From: a virus
Strand: one strand, 5' to 3'
DNA length: 29,385 nt
Virus record (IMG/VR): IMGVR_UViG_3300048930_000011
Coordinates: 1-29,385 of that record
Part shown: one piece after another, positions 23,583-29,385 of the stretch
Numbering within the stretch: position 1 is the stretch's first letter
Layout of the letters: every line of letters begins with the position of its first letter
Translations under genes and position numbers: made by a program
The notes under the pieces: generated by a model
The model's database searches: none
Seen by the model: only the letters and a program-made list of their open reading frames with translations
What the model was told of the DNA's origin: nothing

Positions 23583-25183
23583 CAGGCGGCTTCCCAGAAG
23601 GAGGTTCCGACGTCAGTGGCGGGCATGTGCGCCTCGGCCACCCCCACCGCCATGGCAAGCGCGACCATACCGTCGATCCGGCCATGCGATTTCGACTTGC
23701 TCAACTTGCGATTCCCCGCTGGGTCCGTCTGTGTCGTTGCGTTCGCCGCGCACATGGTCAGGACCGGATGGCCACCGTGCGCAATCTCTCCGTTGAGCAG
23801 CAGGCTTTCCAGCGTCCGAAGCGCCGGCGACATGCTTCCGAACCCCTGCCCGAACTGCTCGAAAATCGCATGATCGCCATCGAGCTCGTCCTCCGTGAAA
23901 CCGGCCCGCTGAAGCCATGGCTTCAGGTGCTTCCAGTTCCAGCGGTCAAACGCGATCTTGCGGAACGCCACCCGCTGGTGTTCGTCGAACAGCCGCGCGG
24001 CGACGTATTCATACTGGATCGACCGCCCCGGCGTCGTCTCGATGTGGCCCTGCTTGGCCCAGATGTCGTACGGGGTCCGGTCCTGCCGTGATTTCTCGGC
24101 AAGCCCCGCCTCCGGCAGCCAGAACACCGGCTGCACGTGCCAGACACCATCGATCTGCGCGACCTTCACGAACGCCGTCAGGTCACTCGTCTCCGACAGG
24201 TCGAGCCCGGCGAAGACGTCATGGCCAGCGAAATCATCGGCAACGGCGCCAGCGCACTCGGTCCACACCACACGCGACACGAACGGCGTGTTCATCGCCA
24301 CGCGCCGGTTCAGAATCAGGTTTTCATACTCTGGCTGGCGGCTCGGCATGCGCTTGGCGTCTGCCGCCATCGCCAGCACTTCCTCCGGGTTCATGAACAG
24401 GCCAAACGCCGGGTTCGCCGCCCTGATCGCATCCTCCGAAAACGGGTCCAGACCTTCCGGCGCGGAAGCCATCCGCAGCACGGTGCGCGGGTCGCTCCCC
24501 GTCAAGGCGTCATCGATCAGGATCGAGAGCAGATCGCCATCGTTCGGCGCCTGCGTCGAGATGATGATGGACAGCGGGCTTTCCTGCGCCGCCGTCGCTG
24601 TCTCCAAGGCCTCGTAAAGGTCCGACTTCGGCCCCTTCACCTGGCCCAGCTCGTCATGCACCGTCAGCGCCGGGCTCAAGCCATAGGCCGTCGAGGCATC
24701 CGCCGACAGCGCCCGGTACAGCGTCCCCAGATCAGGACACGCCAGCTGCTTCGCCGTGTCTCGGATCACCGTCACAGCCGACAGTTCCGGCGAAAGCCGG
24801 ATCATCTTGGCCGCAAGGCTGAACAGAATGGCCGCCTGGTCTCGCGACTGGGCGGCCGAGTTCAGCTGCGAATTCGGTTTCGCCTCCGGCCCGCACAAGT
24901 GCAGGAGCAGGATCATCGCCGCCTCGGTGGTCTTGGCGTTCTTCCGGCCCCTCGACAGGATCGCCCGGCGCGTGCCGTGCGGGTTGTCGTAAATCGCCCG
25001 GAAGTCCTCCCGCATGTACTCCGCCATCACCAGCGGCTTGCCGACGAACCGCCCTTCCGGCACGCGTAGATAACGCTCGACCCACGCGATGTTGCGTTCG
25101 GCGCGGCTGGTGTATGGCGCCCAAGGCGAAGCCGCCTCAGCCTTCCCAGGGCTTGCGGCCGGCTTGCGTTTTCTTGTTGCCAC
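23582..25183 (-). CDS. Terminase large subunit (533 aa)
   Basis: Motor and nuclease for DNA packaging. The ATPase domain shows a Walker A-type segment LSRGRKNAKT (about 77-85), Walker B TVHDELG (acidic pair near Asp177-Glu178), and a following S-T motif (IIISTQA). The nuclease domain has FAGLDLSETSDLTAF (Asp328) and a late GRIDGMVALAMA block (Asp504) that would complete the metal site. The start is uncertain: no ATG occurs early in frame. GTG 25183 is chosen; it overlaps the small subunit by 47 bases. A GTG at 25246 is less likely. HK97-type order is conserved. Confidence 0.92.
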   Translation of the reverse strand: MATRKRKPAASPGKAEAASPWAPYTSRAERNIAWVERYLRVPEGRFVGKPLVMAEYMREDFRAIYDNPHGTRRAILSRGRKNAKTTEAAMILLLHLCGPEAKPNSQLNSAAQSRDQAAILFSLAAKMIRLSPELSAVTVIRDTAKQLACPDLGTLYRALSADASTAYGLSPALTVHDELGQVKGPKSDLYEALETATAAQESPLSIIISTQAPNDGDLLSILIDDALTGSDPRTVLRMASAPEGLDPFSEDAIRAANPAFGLFMNPEEVLAMAADAKRMPSRQPEYENLILNRRVAMNTPFVSRVVWTECAGAVADDFAGHDVFAGLDLSETSDLTAFVKVAQIDGVWHVQPVFWLPEAGLAEKSRQDRTPYDIWAKQGHIETTPGRSIQYEYVAARLFDEHQRVAFRKIAFDRWNWKHLKPWLQRAGFTEDELDGDHAIFEQFGQGFGSMSPALRTLESLLLNGEIAHGGHPVLTMCAANATTQTDPAGNRKLSKSKSHGRIDGMVALAMAVGVAEAHMPATDVGTSFWEAA

Positions 25184-25559
25184 GATGGTTCGTCGTCGAT
25201 TGCTGCGTGATGCGCATCTTCGTCGCGAGGCTCGTGATTGCCCCACTCTCCCGCTGCTGCATCTTCAGCAGCCGGTCATAGTCCTCGATGCCGAGCCCCG
25301 GGTCCGACGTTGCCTTCTCGATCAACTCCGCCAGACGCCGCGCCTGAACGACATGGCGGCAATACTGCCCGAGGATCGGAACCGTCGCCCGGTCGAACCA
25401 GTCCGCCGGCATCGTCGAAACAACGGCGTGCCAGACCTCGATCTCTTCGTCGGTCAGGTCATGCGGCGGCTTCTGCCGCTCGACGATCTCCAGCGTATCG
25501 GCAGGGTTCGCCAGCGTCATCAACGATGCAGCCGACGGCCTGCCGCGCTTGCGTTTCAC
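25137..25559 (-). CDS. Terminase small subunit, P27-like (140 aa)
   Basis: Recognises phage DNA and assists the large subunit. Begins with a basic stretch (MKRKRGRPSAASLMTL), then LEIVERQKPPHDLTDEEIEV and WHAVVSTMPADWFDRATVPI, with ILGQYCRHVVQARRLAELIE and the closing LKMQQRESGAITSLATKMRI. This matches the P27 family (Phage_terS). The start is GTG 25559 with GAGGAGG upstream. A basic, Gln/Thr-rich tail (TQQSTTNHRGNKKTQAGRK) follows. The gene lies directly between the HNH gene and the large subunit, the standard arrangement. Confidence 0.92.
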   Translation of the reverse strand: MKRKRGRPSAASLMTLANPADTLEIVERQKPPHDLTDEEIEVWHAVVSTMPADWFDRATVPILGQYCRHVVQARRLAELIEKATSDPGLGIEDYDRLLKMQQRESGAITSLATKMRITQQSTTNHRGNKKTQAGRKPWEG

Positions 25560-25686
25560 TTCACGGCCTCCTCAGCCAGTTTCAGATTTTCAACAAACAC
25601 ACCCAAAACGCGAAAATTACGGTTTATGGGTTTTTTTGAGGCCCCACCGGTCTGGAAAACAAATCACCCTAAAGATTTACCCCCCC
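25560..25686 (-). other. Intergenic gap upstream of the terminase; possible cos region
   Basis: A 127-base gap, noticeably more AT-rich than its surroundings. It has an imperfect inverted repeat (acccaaaac at 25601-25609 and gtttatgggt at 25622-25631), a T7 tract (25631-25637), and a run of eight C (25680-25687) that reaches into the HNH stop. In cos phages with an HNH gene, the cohesive-end site often lies near this spot. I see no sequence that proves a cos site. Confidence 0.3.
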
Positions 25687-26019
25687 CTAGGTTGCATTCG
25701 CCGGATGCTTTTGATCTGTCGGCCAACCGTCGATGCCGATTGCCTTGCTGTAGCCGGTTCGCTCCTCGGACTGCTTGCCGCTGTCGTGGCATGGCTTGCA
25801 GAGCGTCCAGAGATTGGCCGCGTCCCAGAACAGTTCATGGTTGCCGCGGTGCGGGGTCTTGTGGTCCGCTACAAGCTGCGATGTCCGGCCTTCGAGCCTG
25901 CCGCACTTCTGGCAGGTGAACTGGTCACGGACGAGGATCGACCATCGATGGCGCTGCCATGCTGCGGTCTTGTACAGATGGCGATAGGCTTGGGCTTCCG
26001 GGCTGCGATGATCTGGCAT
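25687..26019 (-). CDS. HNH endonuclease of the packaging module (110 aa)
   Basis: The HNH core is visible: RWSILVRDQFTCQKCGRLEG, then QLVADHKTPHRGNHELFWDA and NLWTLCKPCHDSGK, giving the two Cys pairs, the first His in ADHK, an Asn in NLWTL and the last His. ATG 26019 was chosen because the longer reading (to 26193) would run across the intrinsic terminator and has a non-protein-like composition. Such small HNH proteins beside HK97-type terminases are needed for the terminase cut at cos (Kala and colleagues). The gene opens the late block with no clear RBS. The end carries GYSKAIGIDGWPTDQKH. Confidence 0.85.
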   Translation of the reverse strand: MPDHRSPEAQAYRHLYKTAAWQRHRWSILVRDQFTCQKCGRLEGRTSQLVADHKTPHRGNHELFWDAANLWTLCKPCHDSGKQSEERTGYSKAIGIDGWPTDQKHPANAT

Positions 26020-26143
26020 GTAATTCGTGGCCCCGTGTCGTGGAGGCTTACGGCTTTCCGATCTCTGTTCCCTTCGGCGGCATCGAGGACGGTTGCCAGT
26101 CTTGGCGGATGGTGAGGCCAGACCCTGCGACAACCTGAAACGC

Positions 26144-26168
26144 AAAAAGCCCCGCTTAGTGGCGAGGC
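26144..26168 (-). terminator. Intrinsic terminator between the regulatory/replication block and the late genes
   Basis: On the minus strand gcctcgc (26162-26168) pairs with gcggggc (26149-26155) around a six-base loop, with one G-T pair, followed directly by TTTTT (26144-26148). It lies 41 bases beyond the stop at 26209 and before the HNH start at 26019. This is the clearest terminator in the window and splits the minus-strand genes into two blocks. Confidence 0.8.
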
Positions 26169-26208
26169 CTTCGAATTGTGCCATAGTGAACACATTTTCG
26201 AGTACCCG

Positions 26209-26781
26209 TCAAGAGGTTGCATCTTCCGGGTTGATAACCGGCCTGTAGTCATCGGCATGGGCGACGTGCGGGCGGGTCTTGCGCTCGCCGTAGTAGTGGT
26301 GGTCCAAGGCCTGAAGGGCGAGGATGAGAGCGGCATGGGCCTGCGCCTTGGCCAGCTTGGGCGCCTTCTGGCGAAACCACTTCCGGCCCCATTCCTCGAC
26401 GGGCTGTTCCAACAGCACGAGATCGGTGATCACGGTCGAGTGGATCATGCCGATGGCCTGGACAGCGCGCTTGTAGCTGGTCATGGCGGCGAGCTTGCGG
26501 TCGCTTTCGTGCATGATCAGGCCACCGTCCACGACCTCGCGAGCGGGGTCTATGACACCCGATGCTGCGAGGCCGCTATAGTACCAGTCGCCGTAGAAGC
26601 GGGTCCCGGCCTGGTACTGATCGCCACTTATCACGCCGCGGCTGGCGAGCCGTTCCAGCGGGTGACCGTCCAGCATGCGGATAGCCTGGTAATGGACGCT
26701 GTCGGCGGCGGTGAATGCCTCGACTTGGTCCCCGGCCTTGGCAAGGCGCTCTGGAGTTGGGCCGATGGGATTTCGGTTCAC
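26209..26781 (-). CDS. DUF6456-like protein, candidate late regulator (190 aa)
   Basis: Starts at GTG 26781 in the stop of the upstream gene (GTGA). A central region has ISGDQYQAGTRFYGDWYYSG and LAAMTSYKRAVQAIGMIHST, then the end KAQAHAALILALQALDHHYY. The 'AG.R...D...AG' segment with helix after helix and the 'A...L..AL..L..HY' close resemble DUF6456 domains of alphaproteobacterial HTH proteins; the match is from memory. As the last gene of the regulatory block, immediately before a terminator, it is where lambda has Q. An antiterminator or late activator role is inferred from this only. Confidence 0.5.
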   Translation of the reverse strand: MNRNPIGPTPERLAKAGDQVEAFTAADSVHYQAIRMLDGHPLERLASRGVISGDQYQAGTRFYGDWYYSGLAASGVIDPAREVVDGGLIMHESDRKLAAMTSYKRAVQAIGMIHSTVITDLVLLEQPVEEWGRKWFRQKAPKLAKAQAHAALILALQALDHHYYGERKTRPHVAHADDYRPVINPEDATS

Positions 26782-27290
26782 GCTGCGTCGGTCCGCTTTG
26801 GGATGAACGGGTAGCCATCGGCCTCCAGCTTGGCGATCAGCTGGGGCGTTGGCGGCGCGGCTGGCGTCTTGAGTTTCAAATTCTTGATGTCTTCCGCCGT
26901 GGGATCGGAAAACTCCCGCTTTGGCGGGTTTCTGTCATCGCCGGGATTGTATCCTAAAATTTCTCTCACCACCCGGCGCTTGCGCTCGTAATCAGTTTCC
27001 TCGTCCCATGGGCCGACATCTGGTTGCAGTCTATGGTATACGGTGTGCGCCGGTTTGAATTTCTCTTCCCTTTCAATCCTTTCGCGCAACAAGGCATGCA
27101 CGTCCGCAATCGTGGGCAAGAATTGGCAACGGCTGGCAACACCCGTCCGTGGATCGGTAACCGCAGCAATCTCATCTGCGGTCAAATATGACAGTGCTTC
27201 GGCAAAGTTGATGATGTACTCAGGCGGCGCTTTTCCGTAATCCGGGTACGCCGCCAGTATTTTCTTTGCCGCCTTCCTGGCCTCGTCCAT
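26778..27290 (-). CDS. Possible replication partner protein (170 aa)
   Basis: The start is set at ATG 27290, MDEARKAAKKILAAYPDYGK, which overlaps the initiator gene by 71 bases; ATG 27311 is also possible, and the 251-residue reading would cover much of the initiator. Features are an N-terminal helical part with YIINFAEALSYLTADEIAAV, TDPRTGVASRCQFLPTIADV and HALLRERIEREEKF. The form 'A..L......DP..G....F.P....V...L' is one I have seen in phage proteins after a replication initiator, where a helicase-loader-like job is suspected. The C-terminus is Pro- and Lys-rich. The functional call is inference from position. Confidence 0.5.
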   Translation of the reverse strand: MDEARKAAKKILAAYPDYGKAPPEYIINFAEALSYLTADEIAAVTDPRTGVASRCQFLPTIADVHALLRERIEREEKFKPAHTVYHRLQPDVGPWDEETDYERKRRVVREILGYNPGDDRNPPKREFSDPTAEDIKNLKLKTPAAPPTPQLIAKLEADGYPFIPKRTDAA

Positions 27291-28071
27291 CTGCGCGCCG
27301 GATGGCCTCATCAAAGACGGCATCGAGCATGTCGAATCCGTCACGGAGGGAAGGTTTTGACTTGGGAGATTGGGATGAGGATTGCCGTACCTGTCTGTCA
27401 TAGCTCCCTTCCATGAGGCGTGTGAAACTGGATTGTTGAAGGACGAAATCCAAATTGGCCTTCCATCCCCGGTCGTTGTCACCGCACAGGAACGGGCTTC
27501 CCCGGATTTTCGCCAATGCATCCATCCAGCCAATCAAGCCGCCACATTCGTTCAGGCGTTGTTTAATTTTTGCCTTGCGGCTGGCGTTGAAAGTTTGCGC
27601 CTTTGGCAATCCGAGTTCAGATGCAAGGTCATTGAAGGCATCGAATGCCAACTTTTCCTCACAATCCGTTTTTGCCTCGCGCGCGCTTAAGGAAGGTATT
27701 GAAGGTTCTATGACAGGTTCTGCTGTAGCACCGTGCGACTTAGGTTGTTGCTGTGTGCTACGTTGCTCACTGCTACGTAGCTGTGTGCTACGTTGCTGTG
27801 TGCGACTTAGGTCAAGCATGATCATGTCGGATGACCGTGACCCATCGCCACGATGCCTCCTCTCCCTGCTCAAAAATCCACAATCTTCCAAATGGTCAAG
27901 CGCCCGCATGATGCTATGCCGGGAAAGTTCGGTATCCTCCGCAAGCTGCTCCTGAGAAGGCCAGCAAATGCCCTCTTCATCGGCATAGTTTGCCACGGCC
28001 AAAAGAACGGCTTTTGTCGTTGCTGAACCAGTTTTTATGGCTCTTGCCCATGCCATCGCGGAGTAGCTCAT
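27220..28071 (-). CDS. Replication initiator-like winged-helix protein (283 aa)
   Basis: The N-terminal 90 residues form a winged-helix domain: MSYSAMAWARAIKTGSATTK, then AVANYADEEGICWPSQEQLA and LSRHSIMRALDHLEDCGFLS. This is the form found in many phage replication proteins of the lambda O / DnaD-like kind. Then comes a Gln/Ser/Arg-rich region made by a tandem DNA repeat (residues about 89-108), and a C-terminal domain with AFDAFNDLASELGLPKAQTF and GWMDALAKIRGSPFLCGDND, then a WKANLDFVLQ helicase-loader-like end. It would bind iterons within its own gene and recruit the helicase. ATG 28071 follows the GcrA gene stop by four bases. Confidence 0.78.
   Translation of the reverse strand: MSYSAMAWARAIKTGSATTKAVLLAVANYADEEGICWPSQEQLAEDTELSRHSIMRALDHLEDCGFLSRERRHRGDGSRSSDMIMLDLSRTQQRSTQLRSSEQRSTQQQPKSHGATAEPVIEPSIPSLSAREAKTDCEEKLAFDAFNDLASELGLPKAQTFNASRKAKIKQRLNECGGLIGWMDALAKIRGSPFLCGDNDRGWKANLDFVLQQSSFTRLMEGSYDRQVRQSSSQSPKSKPSLRDGFDMLDAVFDEAIRRADGRGQEGGKENTGGVPGLRKSAA
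27748..27807 (-). repeat. Four contiguous 15-bp iterons, candidate replication origin
   Basis: Four adjoining 15-base units at 27748-27762, 27763-27777, 27778-27792 and 27793-27807; minus-strand consensus CGTAGCACACAGCAA. Two differ from the consensus by a few bases each. A 13-base direct repeat, gtgcgacttaggt on the plus strand, occurs at 27733-27745 and 27800-27812, bracketing the array. The array lies inside the initiator gene, as the lambda origin lies inside O. Confidence 0.7.
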
Positions 28072-28075
28072 ATTC

Positions 28076-28567
28076 TCACGCCGCCCTCTTCAGGCTGCTC
28101 AAGACGGAATTAACGGTCTTCTTGATCAGTTCATCGGACAAATGCGCGCCGCTCTCCTTGACGTGATATTCGCAATACCGGTCATCGTGGAGCGCGGCAT
28201 TGCAGAAGGTATGCCCGCCAGGAACGTTAACATTGTAGCCAACCGGCCACTTGCAGCCGGTCACGTCCAAGATGCTGATGGCGCGGCGCGGGCGCTTGGG
28301 AGGGGTGATTTTGAGGACCGGCATGATGCCGCCGGCGGCCCTAGATGCCAGCCCCGGACGCTCACGAGCCGTCTTTGACTTACCACACGGCGTCTTGACC
28401 TTCGGCAGCGGCTGGTGGCCTTCGGCAATGCGGATGCGCTGCCATTTGCCGATGACGGCATTCCGCGAACATCCCAGCACCAGCGCAATCTCGCGCATGC
28501 TGTTCCCGTCTTTGATCATCGAGCGGAGTATATTTGTCTTGTCATCGGTCCAGAAACTATCGATCAT
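28076..28567 (-). CDS. GcrA-family cell cycle regulator homologue (163 aa)
   Basis: GcrA is an alphaproteobacterial regulator that works with the sigma70 RNA polymerase at promoters carrying CcrM-methylated GANTC. The N-terminus shows the HTH: FWTDDKTNILRSMIKDGNSM, then REIALVLGCSRNAVIGKWQR, like the canonical NAVIGK...R segment. The C-terminus has the Cys-rich end CKWPVGYNVNVPGGHTFCNA and HDDRYCEYH (Cys105, Cys122, Cys132, His135), as in GcrA. The length is in the family range. ATG 28567 overlaps the stop of the upstream gene (ATGA). Its target promoters are unknown; phage or host genes are both possible. Confidence 0.87.
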   Translation of the reverse strand: MIDSFWTDDKTNILRSMIKDGNSMREIALVLGCSRNAVIGKWQRIRIAEGHQPLPKVKTPCGKSKTARERPGLASRAAGGIMPVLKITPPKRPRRAISILDVTGCKWPVGYNVNVPGGHTFCNAALHDDRYCEYHVKESGAHLSDELIKKTVNSVLSSLKRAA

Positions 28568-28950
28568 GACGCCTTCCCCCTCATTGCGGCACGGACCATC
28601 GCAAGGCTTTCGCCAGTGAGTTCATAGCCAAGCCCGTAATGCGTGGTGATCTTGATCCACGGCACGGCACGGCGGATACGCTTGATCATGGTATCGACGA
28701 GCCGGTAACTGCCAAATTCGTGGTTATCCACGCCGAAGTGCATGAGTTGTTCGCGGCTCATGATGCCGCCCTTGGCAAGGGCAACGAGCATCCGCGTCTG
28801 TCCTATGGACGTGCCGAACGTCTGATGGACGTTGCGGAGTTCATCGGCCTGCTGAGATTTGAATTCCGCCATCTCGGCCTCAAGGTCACTCACGCGCTGG
28901 CGAAGCGCCACCAGTTCGGAAAGCGTTTCCTGGGGGATTCCCGGCATCAT
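28564..28950 (-). CDS. Coiled-coil winged-helix DNA-binding protein (128 aa)
   Basis: ATG 28950 (followed by a second ATG) has GGAGGAAGGG just upstream. The N-terminal half is a heptad-like helix (LSELVALRQRVSDLEAEMAE), for dimerisation. The C-terminal half reads RMLVALAKGGIMSREQLMHF, then FGSYRLVDTMIKRIRRAVPW and ITTHYGLGYELTGE, the fold of OmpR-type transcription regulators with its closing G.GYEL hairpin, but there is no receiver domain. It is likely a phage transcription regulator. It overlaps the GcrA homologue start (ATGA) and the Cys-rich gene end by four bases. Its target is unknown. Confidence 0.72.
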   Translation of the reverse strand: MMPGIPQETLSELVALRQRVSDLEAEMAEFKSQQADELRNVHQTFGTSIGQTRMLVALAKGGIMSREQLMHFGVDNHEFGSYRLVDTMIKRIRRAVPWIKITTHYGLGYELTGESLAMVRAAMRGKAS

Positions 28951-29159
28951 AGACCCTTCCTCCTGATGAAGTTGAGCGCATTTGGACCGCACTTTCCAGT
29001 TCCGAGATCATGGCTCCGATCCGGCTCCGGTTCGTCTGAACGCTCGAAGTTGACGATGATGCCAGCCAGCCTGAGCCGGGTAAGCTGGGGAGAACAGCAG
29101 CGGGACCGCATCTGGTTGTCGCGCTGCATCCACTTGCAATCGGCGCAGAGTTCCGTCAT
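28947..29159 (-). CDS. Small Cys-rich protein (70 aa)
   Basis: ATG 29159 in the stop of the methyltransferase gene (ATGA) starts MTELCADCKWMQRDNQMRSR, with further Cys in RCCSPQL and GKCGPNALN. The pattern C-x2-C...CC...C suggests a small metal-binding fold. The 133-residue reading beginning at 29348 is rejected because it runs through the methyltransferase frame. Many phage operons hold such small Cys-rich proteins whose roles are unknown. It ends in KGL with the winged-helix gene starting inside the stop. Confidence 0.65.
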   Translation of the reverse strand: MTELCADCKWMQRDNQMRSRCCSPQLTRLRLAGIIVNFERSDEPEPDRSHDLGTGKCGPNALNFIRRKGL

Positions 29160-29385
29160 GCCGCCACCAGTGAATCGAACAGGCTGGCGGATTGCGCTTC
29201 GACGCCTGCGATATTCTTGCACGCCTGCCGCCAGTAAGCCTCTTTCAGTTCGACGCCGATGAACTTCCGTTTCAGCTTGACCGCGACATATCCCTCGGAG
29301 CCAATGCCCATGAACGGGGAAAGAACCACGTCGCCGGGATTGCTCCACAGGATCATCGCGCGTTCGATCAGGTCAAGTTGCAACG
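29156..29385 (-). CDS. DNA methyltransferase, C-terminal part (partial)
   Basis: The frame enters from the right edge, so only the last 75 or so residues are seen. They hold LDLIERAMILWSNPGDVVLS, then PFMGIGSEGYVAVKLKRKFI and GVELKEAYWRQACKNIAGVE, with the AdoMet-binding F.G.G motif (motif I) and the following acidic residue (GVE). This is the end typical of N6-adenine or N4-cytosine methyltransferases with motif I near the C-terminus (beta-type). The catalytic DPPY/SPPY motif would lie outside. There is no CcrM-like C-terminal extension. The recognition site cannot be read from the sequence. Confidence 0.85.
   Translation of the reverse strand, partial: LQLDLIERAMILWSNPGDVVLSPFMGIGSEGYVAVKLKRKFIGVELKEAYWRQACKNIAGVEAQSASLFDSLVAA

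Noticed and set aside
26020-26143. A late promoter upstream of the HNH gene
   Set aside because: A promoter is likely here by logic, but no convincing -35/-10 pair could be read on the minus strand, and no GANTC site is present, so none is annotated.
25687-26193. A longer HNH protein of 168 residues starting at 26193
   Set aside because: The added N-terminal part would be read across the intrinsic terminator at 26144-26168 and is Arg/Ser-biased; the HNH fold is complete from 26019.

Overview
The window is a contiguous piece of a tailed-phage (siphovirus-type) genome or prophage, almost certainly from an alphaproteobacterium. This rests on the HK97-like head genes, tail genes matching families of the Rhodobacter-type gene transfer agent (gp6, gp8, gp10, the rcc01693 chaperone, NlpC/P60), a GcrA-type cell-cycle regulator, a GC-rich composition, and dense ATGA, GTGA and TGATG gene overlaps. 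No integrase, repressor, tRNA, CRISPR array or insertion sequence is visible, so a free phage and a prophage cannot be told apart.

Layout. Bases 1-753 hold four short plus-strand genes: the end of an Ala-rich 11-residue-repeat protein, two small unknown proteins and a 25-residue membrane peptide. All other genes lie on the minus strand and read from the right edge leftwards. From 29385 to 26209 is a regulatory and replication block: the end of a DNA methyltransferase, a small Cys-rich protein, a winged-helix protein, a GcrA homologue, a replication initiator carrying four 15-bp iterons inside its gene, a possible replication partner, and a DUF6456-like protein in the position of a late regulator. 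A strong intrinsic terminator (26144-26168) closes this block. The late genes then follow in order: HNH endonuclease, terminase small and large subunits, portal, prohead protease, major capsid protein, terminator, accessory head protein, hairpin, head-tail connectors, decoration protein, tail terminator, tail tube, tail chaperones joined by a programmed -1 frameshift, tape measure, DUF1833 protein, NlpC/P60 peptidase and tail tip protein.

Next comes a receptor-binding region (about 11.7 to 3.4 kb): two paralogous tip-associated proteins, a fibre with LHADPSS repeats, two paralogous fibre-domain proteins flanking an 806-residue collagen-like fibre, a tail-fibre-assembly-like protein and a GT4 glycosyltransferase. 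The lysis region (3.4 to 0.75 kb) has a coiled-coil membrane protein, a secreted Cys-rich protein, an HNH/homing-type endonuclease gene, a GH24 endolysin with a C-terminal membrane segment, and three small membrane proteins.

The points most worth following up are: (1) the A AAA AAC slippery site joining the two tail chaperone frames; (2) the iteron array inside the initiator gene as a lambda-type origin; (3) the methyltransferase plus GcrA homologue, which may tap the host CcrM-GcrA methylation circuit; (4) a Thr-rich collagen fibre encoded two genes upstream of a glycosyltransferase, which suggests a glycosylated tail fibre; and (5) a candidate late-gene regulator encoded just upstream of the terminator that separates the two blocks. 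No stretch of more than 300 bases lacks a gene; the longest gap is 26020-26208.
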